From Streptomyces sp. CB01881 (GTDB taxonomy: Bacteria; Actinomycetota; Actinomycetes; Streptomycetales; Streptomycetaceae): a stretch of 53,097 nt of DNA. Shown piece by piece: positions 1 to 7,172 of the stretch. The stretch is from NCBI RefSeq assembly GCF_002953255.1, contig NZ_CP026498.1:5851706-5904802 (forward strand), read 5' to 3'. Position 1 is the first letter of the stretch. Each line of letters starts with the position of its first letter. A program made the position numbers and the translations under genes. A model generated the notes under the pieces. That model did not search any database. It saw only the letters and a program-made list of their open reading frames with translations, and had not been told where the DNA came from.

Positions 1-52
1 CAGGCCGACGTCCGCCGACAATGAGGATGCGAGGACGCTCCGTGGTGCTCAT
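1..52 (-). CDS. ndh: NADH dehydrogenase type II (Ndh-2), N-terminal fragment with apparent frameshift
   Basis: Only the first 17 codons lie in the window. They read MSTTERPRILIVGG and then lose frame. The start is an ATG at 52 on the minus strand. The opening resembles the FAD-binding Rossmann start of streptomycete single-subunit NADH:quinone oxidoreductases, expected to continue GGGYVGL. Here GTC GGC GGA is followed directly by C GTC GGC CTG, so about 5 nt that would complete the GxGxxG loop appear missing between bases 10 and 11. Ndh-2 is a peripheral membrane flavoprotein that passes electrons from NADH to menaquinone without pumping protons. Neighbouring ppx, divIC and eno support the identity by synteny. 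The frame loss could be a sequence error or a real mutation. Only 52 bases are visible, so confidence is moderate. Confidence 0.55.
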   Translation of the reverse strand, partial: MSTTERPRILIVGGRRP

Positions 53-86
53 ATCCGAAAGTATCCAGCACCGTCCGGAGCAGCAT

Positions 87-104
87 TCGTGAGCCCGCTC
101 ACAA
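87..104 (-). promoter_or_regulatory. Candidate Rex operator proximal to ndh
   Basis: TCGTGAGCCCGCTCACAA has a perfect GTGAGC-CC-GCTCAC core and resembles the Rex operator TTGTGAAnnnnTTCACAA, differing mainly at the seventh and twelfth positions. It sits 35 bp upstream of the ndh start. Rex is the NADH/NAD+ sensing repressor of respiratory genes in Streptomyces. The assignment is inferred from motif and position. Confidence 0.45.
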
Positions 105-379
105 GCTTCTGGACACCCTATGCTACACTTCGCGGCCCTTCTCGCGACCCCGGGGTGTCACCTCACAACCCCCGGGACCCCTCCGTGAGCGCAGGCGTTC
201 GGGCGGCCCGGCTGAGCTGCAACGATCCGTGCTGCGCCTGGGTTCCCGTGTGTGATTTCGATTTTCAAACCCGCACGGGGGCCGCGCCTGCGATCCAGCG
301 GTCGCCACGCCGACCGCGCCTTCAGTCCCACATTTCGGACGTTGCGGGCATGCGGACACGACGATTGGATGGATCGTCA

Positions 380-395
380 TGTGAAGAAATTCACG
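380..395 (-). promoter_or_regulatory. Candidate Rex operator, distal
   Basis: TGTGAAGAAATTCACG matches TGTGAAnnnnTTCACA at 11 of 12 conserved positions. It lies about 330 bp upstream of ndh, between the ppx terminator and ndh, so ndh is the only gene it could readily control. Confidence 0.4.
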
Positions 396-422
396 AACTT
401 TCTCGCCCGGCCCCGGCTGCGC

Positions 423-460
423 CCCGGCCCCGGGCCCCTCCAGGGGGCTCCGGGGCCGGG
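423..460 (-). terminator. Terminator after the divIC-DUF501-ppx operon
   Basis: An 11-bp perfect inverted repeat (CCCGGCCCCGG at 423-433 with CCGGGGCCGGG at 450-460) encloses a further GCCCCT/AGGGGGC stem. It lies 20 bp past the ppx stop codon. There is no U-tract, as is common in actinobacteria. Confidence 0.75.
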
Positions 461-480
461 CGGGTAAGGACCTCAGCAGA

Positions 481-1422
481 TCAGGAGGCCATACTCCAGG
501 CGATCCCGTCCAGGATGTCGTGCTCGCTGACGACCACCTCGGCGGCACCGGTCCGCGTCATGATCTCCAGCAGTTCGAGCGCTCCGGCCGCGATCACGTC
601 CACCCGGCCGGGGTGCATCGACGGGATGGCCGCCCGCTGGTCGTGGGTGGCGGCGAGCAGCTCGTCGGCGATCCGGGCCACCTGCTCACGGCTGATCCGC
701 GAGTGGTGGATCGCCTCGGAGTCGTACGCCGGCAGGTCCTGGGCGATCGCCGAGACCGTGGTGACCGTCCCGGCCAGGCCCACCAGGGTGGCCGCGCCGG
801 TCAGCGGGACGACCTCCTCGGCCTTGTCCAGCTCCGCCCGCACGTGCGCCCGGGCCTCGGCGATCTGCTCCTCCGAGGGCAGCTCGGCGCCGCCGAAGTG
901 CCTCTCGGTCAGCCGGACGCAGCCGATGTCCACCGAGCGGGCCGCCTGGACGTCCGCCCCGCCCAGCACGAACTCGGTGGACCCGCCGCCGAGGTCGAAG
1001 ACCAGGTACGGCGCGGGGAACTGACCGCCGGTGAGCTCCTTGGTGGCGCCGACGAAGGAGAGGTGCGCCTCCTCCTCGCCGCTGACCACCTCGGGCCCGA
1101 CGCCCAGGATGTCGCGCACGCCCTTGGCGTACTCGTCACTGTTCTCGGCGTCCCGGGAAGCGCTGGTGGCGACGAAACGGATCCGGTCCGGGCCGACCCC
1201 GAAGCCGGAGATGACCTCCGCGTACTCGCGGCAGGCCGCGAACGTGCGGGCCAGCGCATCCGGGTGCAGCCGGCCGGTCCGGTCCACGCCCTGGCCCAGC
1301 CGGTTGATGATCATCCGGCGGTCGAGGTCGGTGATCTCCCCGGTCTCCGGGTCGAGGTCGGCGACCAGCAGGCGGATCGAGTTGGTGCCGCAGTCGATCG
1401 CGGCGACGCGGGTCGTGGTCAT
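481..1422 (-). CDS. ppx: Ppx/GppA family exopolyphosphatase
   Basis: The 313-residue protein belongs to the ASKHA-fold Ppx/GppA phosphatases, which remove terminal phosphate from polyphosphate or convert pppGpp to ppGpp. The N-terminal phosphate-1 loop is AAIDCGTNSIRLLVAD (residues 8-23). The phosphate-2 loop LVFDLGGGSTEFVLG falls near 140-155, and the catalytic-base region ATSASRDAENSDEY near 86-99. The length matches the short two-domain actinobacterial form without an HD domain. The ATG at 1422 overlaps the stop of the DUF501 gene (ATGA), indicating translational coupling. It is the last gene of the divIC-DUF501-ppx unit and is followed by a strong hairpin. Family assignment is secure; the preferred substrate (polyP or pppGpp) cannot be read from sequence. 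Confidence 0.95.
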   Translation of the reverse strand: MTTTRVAAIDCGTNSIRLLVADLDPETGEITDLDRRMIINRLGQGVDRTGRLHPDALARTFAACREYAEVISGFGVGPDRIRFVATSASRDAENSDEYAKGVRDILGVGPEVVSGEEEAHLSFVGATKELTGGQFPAPYLVFDLGGGSTEFVLGGADVQAARSVDIGCVRLTERHFGGAELPSEEQIAEARAHVRAELDKAEEVVPLTGAATLVGLAGTVTTVSAIAQDLPAYDSEAIHHSRISREQVARIADELLAATHDQRAAIPSMHPGRVDVIAAGALELLEIMTRTGAAEVVVSEHDILDGIAWSMAS

Positions 1423-2066
1423 TCGCCGGCCTCCTCGGTGTCCTCGGCCGCGGCCCGCTTCGCGGCGCGCTCGGCCGTCTTCTGCTCCTTGGCGGCGATC
1501 ACCGCCGCGTGGTCCTGCTCCTTGGCCCGGTTGCGCGCGACCCGCTCACCGGCGGCCTCGACCTCGGCCGCGGAGACGCACGGGCCCTTGGCCCACCAGT
1601 CCTCCAGCATGCCGATCGCCTCGTCGCCGAGCGGGTTGACGCCCTCTCCGGCCGCCAGCGAGTGGCCGACCAGCACGTGAAGGCACTTCACCCGGTCCGG
1701 CATCCCGCCGGCGCTCGGGAAGCCCTCCAGCACCTCGATGGCGTCACGGCGGGCGATGTAGTCCTCATGCGCCTTCTGGTAGGCGGCGGCCAGCTCCGGG
1801 TCCTCGGCGAGCCGGGCGGTCTGCTCCTTCATCACGCCGTCCGCCTCCAGGGTGCCGATCAGCGAGGCGGCCTTGGGGCAGGTCAGGTAGTACAGGGTCG
1901 GGAACGGCGTGCCGTCCGCGAGGCGGGGAGCCGTCTCCACGACGTCCGGGTTCCCGCAGGGGCAGCGGTGCGCCACGCCGCGCAGACCGCGCGGGACCCG
2001 TCCGAGCTGGGCGGCGATGGCCGCGACGTCGGCGTCGGGAACGGAGGGGTGGTTCTCAGTGGTCAT
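1419..2066 (-). CDS. DUF501 domain protein
   Basis: This 215-residue protein is of the conserved actinobacterial DUF501 family, whose function is unknown. A compact domain occupies roughly residues 10-175. It carries the Cys-rich RCPCGNPDVV motif (about 34-43), then LYYLTCPKA (about 58-66), and ends with GGMPDRVKCLHVLVGHSLAAGEGVNP, rich in conserved His and Cys. These Cys/His residues suggest metal or redox chemistry, but that is inference. The last 40 residues are a charged Ala/Glu/Lys tail, probably disordered. It overlaps divIC by 11 bp upstream and ppx by 4 bp downstream, so the three are co-translated. The constant association with divIC, eno and ppx is a hallmark of actinobacterial chromosomes. 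Confidence 0.9.
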   Translation of the reverse strand: MTTENHPSVPDADVAAIAAQLGRVPRGLRGVAHRCPCGNPDVVETAPRLADGTPFPTLYYLTCPKAASLIGTLEADGVMKEQTARLAEDPELAAAYQKAHEDYIARRDAIEVLEGFPSAGGMPDRVKCLHVLVGHSLAAGEGVNPLGDEAIGMLEDWWAKGPCVSAAEVEAAGERVARNRAKEQDHAAVIAAKEQKTAERAAKRAAAEDTEEAGE

Positions 2067-2553
2067 GGGGGGAGCTTGCTCCAGCGGGGGCGGGGGCGGG
2101 TGAAGAGGGAGGGGCGAGCGCTGCGGTGTCGGCGGCGTCCACCGAGTCCCAGACGCTGGCGTACCAGGGCTTGGCGGCCTTCGCCGGGGCGGCGGCCGTG
2201 CCGTCGGACGGGGCGGGCGAGGACGCGGAGGACTTGGCGGCGCCCTGGCCGGCCGGGTCCACCGCGATGTACGGGGTCTCCCCCGGCATCGCGTAGTGCA
2301 GCCGGGAGCGGGCCTGCGCCTTGACGTACTCCGGGTCCTGCCAGCGCGTCTTCTCCCGGCGCAGCTGCTCGACCTGCTGCCGGGCGTGCTCGGCCTTCGC
2401 CCGCTGGGCGGAGATCTCGGAGCGCTGGGAGATGAACTGCCGGGTCGGGTAGGCCAGGATCGCCGCCAGTGAGCAGAGCACCAGGACGAGGACGGTCGCC
2501 CGGCTCGTGAAGCGAGGCCGGGCCGCCAAGCCCGGAATCCTCCAGCCTGCCAT
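2056..2553 (-). CDS. divIC: Septum formation initiator DivIC/FtsB-like
   Basis: This 165-residue bitopic membrane protein acts at the division septum with FtsL and FtsQ. Residues 1-18 are a basic cytoplasmic tail. A single transmembrane helix (ATVLVLVLCSLAAILAY) follows at about 19-36, then a coiled coil (about 42-72) and the conserved block DPEYVKAQARSRLHYAMPGE that defines FtsB/DivIC proteins. The C-terminal 50 residues are Ala/Pro/Ser-rich and probably disordered. I chose the ATG at 2553, preceded by AGGAGG, over an upstream in-frame start at 2673 that would add 40 unrelated residues and run through the eno terminator. In Streptomyces, divIC is dispensable for growth but needed for efficient sporulation septation (family knowledge). 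Confidence 0.93.
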   Translation of the reverse strand: MAGWRIPGLAARPRFTSRATVLVLVLCSLAAILAYPTRQFISQRSEISAQRAKAEHARQQVEQLRREKTRWQDPEYVKAQARSRLHYAMPGETPYIAVDPAGQGAAKSSASSPAPSDGTAAAPAKAAKPWYASVWDSVDAADTAALAPPSSPAPAPAGASSPHDH

Positions 2554-2580
2554 CTCCCGTATCCCCTCCTGGTCGCGACG

Positions 2581-2620
2581 GTGCCCCGCCGTCCACCCTA
2601 CGGGGTGAACGGCGGGGCAC
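2581..2620 (-). terminator. Terminator after eno
   Basis: A 12-bp perfect inverted repeat (GTGCCCCGCCGT at 2581-2592, ACGGCGGGGCAC at 2609-2620) has an inner CACCC/GGGTG stem. It lies about 78 bp beyond the eno stop and directly upstream of the divIC ribosome binding site, so it separates eno from the divIC operon. Confidence 0.8.
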
Positions 2621-2697
2621 CGGTCAGACTTGCGCCGGCGGGCGCGGTCAGCCCTCGGACGTACGGCGTTCACCGGTCCCGAGGGCGACCGTGCGCG

Positions 2698-3981
2698 TCA
2701 CTCCGAGCGGAAGCGCGGGAAGGCGCCGCGGCCGGCGTACTCGGCGGCGTCGTCGAGGATCTCCTCGATGCGCAGCAGCTGGTTGTACTTGGCGACGCGC
2801 TCGGAGCGGGCCGGGGCACCGGTCTTGATCTGGCCGCAGTTGGTGGCGACGGCCAGGTCGGCGATGGTGACGTCCTCGGTCTCGCCGGAGCGGTGCGACA
2901 TCATGCAGCGGTAGCCGTTGCGCTGGGCCAGCTCGACGGCGTCCAGGGTCTCGGTCAGCGAACCGATCTGGTTCACCTTGACCAGCAGGGCGTTGGCGGT
3001 GCCGGTCTCGATGCCCTTGGCCAGGCGGGCCGGGTTGGTGACGAACAGGTCGTCGCCGACCAGCTGGACCTTGTCGCCCAGCTTGACGGTCATGGCCTTC
3101 CAGCCGTCCCAGTCCGACTCGTCCAGCGGGTCCTCGATGGAGACCAGCGGGTACGAGGCGACCAGGTCGGCGTAGTACTCGATGAGCTCGGTGGAGGTGA
3201 GCGCCTTGCCCTCGAACTGGTAGGCGCCGTCCTCGTAGAACTCGGAGGCGGCGACGTCCAGCGCCAGCGCGATGTCGCGGCCGGGCACGTAACCGGCCTT
3301 CTGGATGGCCTCGGTGATGAGGTCCAGGGCCTCGCGGTTGCTGTCCAGGTTCGGCGCGAAGCCGCCCTCGTCGCCGAGGCCGGTGGAGAGGCCGCGCTCC
3401 TTCAGGACGCCCTTGAGGGTGTGGTAGACCTCGACGCCCCAGCGGACGGCCTCGGAGAAGGACTCCGCGCCGATCGGGGCGATCATGAACTCCTGGATGT
3501 CGACGTTGGAGTCCGCGTGCGAGCCGCCGTTGAGGATGTTCATCATCGGGACCGGCAGGACGTGCGCGTTCGGGCCGCCCAGGTAGCGGAACAGCGGCAG
3601 GTCGCTGGCCTCGGAGGCGGCGTGCGCGACGGCCAGGGAGACGCCCAGGATGGCGTTGGCACCCAGCGAGGACTTGTCCGGGGTGGCGTCCAGGTCGAGC
3701 ATGGCCTGGTCGATCAGGCGCTGCTCGGTGGCGTCGTAGCCGACCAGCTCCGGGCCGATCTGCTCGATGACGGCCAGGACGGCCTTCTCGACGCCCTTGC
3801 CGAAGTAGCGGTTCTTGTCACCGTCGCGCAGCTCCAGGGCCTCGAAGGCACCGGTGGAGGCACCCGACGGGACAGCGGCACGGCCGGTGCTGCCGTCGTC
3901 GAGGCCGACCTCGACCTCGACCGTGGGGTTGCCACGCGAGTCGAGAATCTCACGGGCTACGACGACATCGATGGACGGCAC
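2698..3981 (-). CDS. eno: Enolase (phosphopyruvate hydratase)
   Basis: The 427-residue enolase converts 2-phosphoglycerate to phosphoenolpyruvate in glycolysis and the reverse in gluconeogenesis. Diagnostic segments are the N-terminal EILDSRGNPTVEVEV, the mobile loop SGASTG (about 39-44), the LGDEGGFAPN region with the catalytic glutamate, the Mg-binding EDPLDE and GDDLFVTN motifs, the catalytic lysine in LVKVNQIGSLTET, and SHRSGETED. Length and residues are normal. Translation starts at the GTG at 3981 behind an AGGAG site. The gene is monocistronic, bounded by terminators on both sides. PEP made here feeds PEP carboxylase, encoded at 37.3-40.2 kb in the same window. Confidence 0.98.
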   Translation of the reverse strand: MPSIDVVVAREILDSRGNPTVEVEVGLDDGSTGRAAVPSGASTGAFEALELRDGDKNRYFGKGVEKAVLAVIEQIGPELVGYDATEQRLIDQAMLDLDATPDKSSLGANAILGVSLAVAHAASEASDLPLFRYLGGPNAHVLPVPMMNILNGGSHADSNVDIQEFMIAPIGAESFSEAVRWGVEVYHTLKGVLKERGLSTGLGDEGGFAPNLDSNREALDLITEAIQKAGYVPGRDIALALDVAASEFYEDGAYQFEGKALTSTELIEYYADLVASYPLVSIEDPLDESDWDGWKAMTVKLGDKVQLVGDDLFVTNPARLAKGIETGTANALLVKVNQIGSLTETLDAVELAQRNGYRCMMSHRSGETEDVTIADLAVATNCGQIKTGAPARSERVAKYNQLLRIEEILDDAAEYAGRGAFPRFRSE

Positions 3982-4174
3982 GAGGCATCTCCTAGCGGAA
4001 GCAGGTTCGACTGACGGTGGGTGCTGTCGGACGAACGATTGCGGAGTCGTTACGACCAGAGCCTAACCGCACGGGCTCCCGGGGCCACGCTGACCTCGGT
4101 CCCGTCTCAGCGTGTGGCCCTGCTACCCCCCGGTAGTTCACCTGGTTGCCCGACGGAAGCCGACCAGATGCTGA

Positions 4175-4202
4175 CGAAGGGGGCCAAATCCGGCCCCCTT
4201 CG
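4175..4202 (-). terminator. Terminator after rpfA
   Basis: An 11-bp perfect stem (CGAAGGGGGCC / GGCCCCCTTCG) with the six-base loop AAATCC lies 26 bp beyond the rpfA stop codon. Confidence 0.8.
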
Positions 4203-4228
4203 CCGAGTCACCGTGAGAGAGGGGGCGC

Positions 4229-5125
4229 TCAGCCGAGGTTGAGCACCTGTCCGGGCATGATCAGGTCCGGGTCGGCGCCGACGGTGCCGCGGTTGCCGTC
4301 GTACAGCGCCTGCCAGCCCCCGGAGAGGCCCTGGGTGGTGGCGATGCCGGCCAGCGTGTCGCCGGACTGGACGGTGTAGCCGTGGCCGGCGTGCTGCTGG
4401 GCCGCGGGGGCGCTCTGCGCGACCGGGGCGGCCTGCGCGGCGCGGGCGTCCTGGCCCGCACCCTGGCCGGCGTACTGCTGGTAGACGCTCTGGTGGCTGG
4501 TCCAGTACCAGGCGCCGTTGCTCTGGTACCAGTACACCTTCGCCTCGGCGTCCCAGCCGCCGTGGCCGGAGAAGTCCGGGGCCGTGTCCTGCTGCTGGGC
4601 GTACGGCTGGGCCTGCTGCGCGTGCTGCTGGGCGGCGGGCTTCTGGGCCGGCTTCGGCTGGGCGGGCTTCTGGGCCGGCTTCGGCGCGGCGGGCTGCTGC
4701 GCGGCGGGCTTGGCGTCCGAGGCGGTGTCGACCGAGGCCGGGGCGCCGCCCTTGCTCAGGCCGGCCTTCTGCGAGCAGACCGGCCAGGCACCCGGGCCCT
4801 GCGAGGCGAGGACCTTCTCCGCGACCGAGATCTGCTGGCCCTTGCTGGCCTGGCTGGCCTGCGGCGCGTAGGACGTGCCGCCGTACGCCTTCCAGGTGCC
4901 GGAGGTGAACTGCAGGCCGCCGTAGAAGCCGTTGCCCGTGTTGATGCTCCAGTTGCCGCCGCTCTCGCACTGGGCGACCGCGTCCCAGGTCGAGACGGGG
5001 GCCGCCGAGGCGCCGGCGGCGGTGAGGATCGGCATCGCGAGTCCGACGCCGGCCACACCGGCGACTGCGATGGCCTTCTCGGCCTGGGTGCGACGACGGT
5101 GACGGCCAGTTCCAACGAACAGCAT
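4229..5125 (-). CDS. rpfA: Resuscitation-promoting factor with LysM domain
   Basis: The 298-residue secreted cell-wall hydrolase carries a signal peptide (basic RHRRRTQ, then a hydrophobic run ending ASAAP at about residue 41). The transglycosylase-like Rpf domain runs over about 42-118: TWDAVAQCESGGNWSINTGNGFYGGLQF, with the catalytic Glu in CESGG. A long Pro/Ala/Gln linker follows, with an odd tryptophan/tyrosine-rich segment (YWYQSNGAWYW), and then a C-terminal LysM domain (GYTVQSGDTLAGIA, about 250-298) that binds peptidoglycan. I chose the ATG at 5125, preceded by GAGAGGGA; the longer frame is only the leader. Rpf proteins cleave peptidoglycan and promote spore germination and exit from dormancy. 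A ydaO riboswitch occupies the leader, consistent with c-di-AMP control described for Streptomyces rpfA. Confidence 0.95.
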   Translation of the reverse strand: MLFVGTGRHRRRTQAEKAIAVAGVAGVGLAMPILTAAGASAAPVSTWDAVAQCESGGNWSINTGNGFYGGLQFTSGTWKAYGGTSYAPQASQASKGQQISVAEKVLASQGPGAWPVCSQKAGLSKGGAPASVDTASDAKPAAQQPAAPKPAQKPAQPKPAQKPAAQQHAQQAQPYAQQQDTAPDFSGHGGWDAEAKVYWYQSNGAWYWTSHQSVYQQYAGQGAGQDARAAQAAPVAQSAPAAQQHAGHGYTVQSGDTLAGIATTQGLSGGWQALYDGNRGTVGADPDLIMPGQVLNLG

Positions 5126-5143
5126 GAATGGGTCCCTCTCCGC

Positions 5144-5326
5144 ACGCCTGCGAGGTGAGCTGTCGGGTTCGGACCGGGAGGTGGCCCGGCCGCGTCGCGC
5201 GGAAGGCTTTCTGCCCGCGCGGGCGGCTTCACCCCAAGCCGTGGGGGACGGCAACAAACCTGGTTCCCCCGCCCCTGCCCAGGGGTCTGGTCGGTTTCCC
5301 GTGACGCGGCGGGCAGGATTCGGCGT
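5144..5326 (-). promoter_or_regulatory. ydaO/yuaA c-di-AMP riboswitch aptamer
   Basis: Read on the minus strand, the rpfA leader contains the conserved ydaO blocks in order: GCCGAATCCTGCC, GGGGGAACCAGG, CTTGGGGTGAAGCC and finally CCGAACCCGACAGCTCACC. A closing P1 helix can form between ACGCC (complement of 5322-5326) and GGCGT (complement of 5144-5148). Only about 18 nt separate the aptamer from the rpfA start codon, so the expression platform is either very short and includes the ribosome binding site, or overlaps the aptamer. In Streptomyces, c-di-AMP binding is known to lower rpfA expression. Confidence 0.92.
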
Positions 5327-5361
5327 TCCGCGCACGAGGTCCGCAGCTGCGAACTTCAGGG

Positions 5362-5391
5362 AGGGTAGGCAGATCCTCTTACCAATCACAA
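5362..5391 (-). promoter_or_regulatory. Candidate rpfA promoter
   Basis: On the minus strand TTGTGA (complement of 5386-5391) and TACCCT (complement of 5362-5367) are separated by 18 bp. This would start transcription near 5355, giving a leader of about 230 nt that contains the complete riboswitch. The stretch from here to the P450 stop at 5529 shows no gene; the strand around 5380-5460 is AT-richer than its surroundings. Confidence 0.45.
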
Positions 5392-5528
5392 GCTCATATC
5401 GCCGATATCACACAGAAATTACGGTGAGTGGCCGATCGTCTACCAACGAAGGCGGTATGTCCGCTTTGATGGTGATTCAACCCCCGTGTTTCGGCGTGTC
5501 GGAGACGTCCCGTCAGCGTGTTGAGACC

Positions 5529-6845
5529 TCAATCCGTGACGCCAGATGGCCCGGCCGAGGGCTCGTCAGCAGGGACGACGGGCTTCTTCTCGGGAGTGAA
5601 TTCGACCGGAAGTTCACGAAGTCCACGCATGATCAGACCACCTCGCCAGCGCAGGTCCTCCGGACTCTCGGCGAGCCGCAGGTCGGGCAGCCGGGAGAGC
5701 AGGGTGGCCAGCGCCGCCCGCCCCTCCAGCCGCGCCAGCGGGGCGCCGATGCAGTAGTGGATGCCGTGCCCGAAGCCCAGGTGCGGGTTGTCCGCCCGGG
5801 CCAGGTCGAGGGTGTTCTCGTCGGCGAACCTCGCCGGGTCCCGGTCCGCCGCCGCGAGCACCACCAGCACCGGATCGCCGACCGGGATCGCCACTCCGCC
5901 GATGGTCAGCGGGCTGGTCGCGAACCGCCAGGTGGCCAGCTCCACCGGCCCGTCGTAGCGCAGGAGTTCCTCGATCCCGGTCTCCAGCAGGGCGCTCTCC
6001 CCACGGGCGATCGAATCCTGCAGCAGCGCCCGCTGGTCCGGGTTGCGCAGCAGCGCGTAGGTGCCGTTGCCGATCAGGTTGACGGTCGTCTCGAACCCGG
6101 CGAAGAGCAGGATGAAGGCCATCGCCGCGGCCTCGTTCTCGGTCAGGTGCTCGCCGTGGTCGCTGGCCCGGATCAGACCGGAGATCAGGTCGTCTCCGAG
6201 GTCCGCCCGCTTGCGGTGGATCAGCTCCGCCAGGTAGGCGCGGATCCGCTTCACCGCCCGCCCCACACCACCGCGCTGGCCCCCGCCCTGGCCCGGCCTG
6301 GTGTGCCGCACCATCATGCCCGCCCAGTCCCGGAAGTCGTCCTGGTCCTCCGCGGGCACGCCGAGCAGGTCGCAGATCGCGTAGATGGGGAGGGGGAAGG
6401 CGAACTCGTGGATCAGGTCGGCGCTGCCGCGCTCCGCGAAACCGTCGATCAGCCGGTCGGTGAGCTGCTGCACCCTCGGCTCGAACTCGGCCACCCGGCG
6501 GGGCGTGAACGCCTTCGAGACCAGCCGGCGCAGCCGGGTGTGGTCCGGCGGGTCGATGTTCAGCAGATGCGTCATCAGGTTGGCCTGGCGTTCGCCCGGG
6601 ATGCCGACCCGGCCCGTGCTGTGGGCGTGCGTGCTGTGGTGGAGCGGGTTCTTGGAGAGCCGGCTGTCGGCGAGGGCCTGCCGGGCGTCCGCGTACCTGG
6701 TCACCAGCCAGGCCTCGACCCCGCTCGGCAAGGTGGTGCGATGCACCGGCTCGTGCTCCCGCAGCCACGCGTACGCCGGGTACGGGTCGGCGGCGAAGTC
6801 CCAGGTGAAGAGCGGCGGACGGGCGGAATCGGGCTGAACTGGCAT
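5529..6845 (-). CDS. Cytochrome P450, CYP107-like
   Basis: This is a 438-residue soluble bacterial P450 monooxygenase. The heme-ligand loop FGHGIHYCIGAPLARLEG (about 364-381) has the proximal Cys. The I-helix oxygen-activation motif LLFAGFETTVNLI lies near 250-262, and the ExxR of the K-helix is in EELLRYDGP. A substrate-recognition stretch and a Gly-rich insert (TRPGQGGGQRGGVGR) occur near 190-205. By position downstream of rpfA it corresponds to S. coelicolor CYP107U1, reported to be needed for sporulation and antibiotic production; I recall this from memory and it is not proven by sequence. No Shine-Dalgarno precedes the ATG, but a TACCGT hexamer ends six bases upstream, so the message may be leaderless. 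No ferredoxin gene is adjacent, so electrons come from partners elsewhere. Confidence 0.93.
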   Translation of the reverse strand: MPVQPDSARPPLFTWDFAADPYPAYAWLREHEPVHRTTLPSGVEAWLVTRYADARQALADSRLSKNPLHHSTHAHSTGRVGIPGERQANLMTHLLNIDPPDHTRLRRLVSKAFTPRRVAEFEPRVQQLTDRLIDGFAERGSADLIHEFAFPLPIYAICDLLGVPAEDQDDFRDWAGMMVRHTRPGQGGGQRGGVGRAVKRIRAYLAELIHRKRADLGDDLISGLIRASDHGEHLTENEAAAMAFILLFAGFETTVNLIGNGTYALLRNPDQRALLQDSIARGESALLETGIEELLRYDGPVELATWRFATSPLTIGGVAIPVGDPVLVVLAAADRDPARFADENTLDLARADNPHLGFGHGIHYCIGAPLARLEGRAALATLLSRLPDLRLAESPEDLRWRGGLIMRGLRELPVEFTPEKKPVVPADEPSAGPSGVTD

Positions 6846-7172
6846 GGGTCGACGGTATCCGGTGGGATCCCCCGGGGGCCGGGGGCGGTTCCCGGACGTG
6901 CGGGGGCGTCGGCGGGGCGTCGGTCCGGCGGGGGGGCGGGGGCGGTTCCCCGGGGTGTCGGCGAGGCGTCGCGGGACGTCGGTGGGACGCCGGCGGGGCG
7001 TCGCGGGGCACCGGTTCGCGGGGCCCTGCCGACGGGTTCCCGGGCGTGGCAGGCGTGAGCCTGGTCACCTGAGGGGTAATCCCTGTTGCGGAGGGTCAGG
7101 ACAAGCCTACGATCCTCCCGCAAAGCAACACGTGGGCGCCGGTGCGGAGCCGCCCACAGGGAGGAGCGCACC
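6846..7172. other. Divergent intergenic region between the P450 and SDR-like genes
   Basis: This 327-base gap is extremely G-rich on the plus strand (runs of GGGGGC/GGCGTCG). Several open frames cross it only for lack of stop codons. I see no gene. It should contain the divergent promoters; a plausible one for the SDR-like gene is at 7086-7113. Confidence 0.5.
7086..7113 (+). promoter_or_regulatory. Candidate promoter of the SDR-like gene
   Basis: TTGCGG (7086-7091) and TACGAT (7108-7113) with a 16-bp spacer form a reasonable housekeeping-sigma promoter, 60 bp upstream of the start codon. Confidence 0.4.

Larger units (their letters stand above)
53..480. other. Intergenic region between ppx and ndh: terminator and putative ndh control region
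   Basis: This 428-base gap holds no convincing gene; a 71-codon plus-strand frame at 252-467 has no recognisable product. It contains the ppx terminator (423-460), two Rex-like palindromes (380-395 and 87-104), and on the minus strand a TAGCAT hexamer (complement of 118-123) that could serve as a -10 box for ndh. Part of it (about 240-400) is noticeably AT-richer than the surroundings, as expected for a control region. Confidence 0.5.

Noticed and set aside
252..467. 71-codon plus-strand ORF upstream of ppx
   Set aside because: No ribosome binding site or recognisable product; its 3' part is simply the terminator hairpin of ppx read as Pro/Gly codons.
4039..4075. eno promoter with TAGGCT as -10
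   Set aside because: The hexamer is present (complement of 4060-4065) but no acceptable -35 lies at 16-19 bp, so I did not annotate it.
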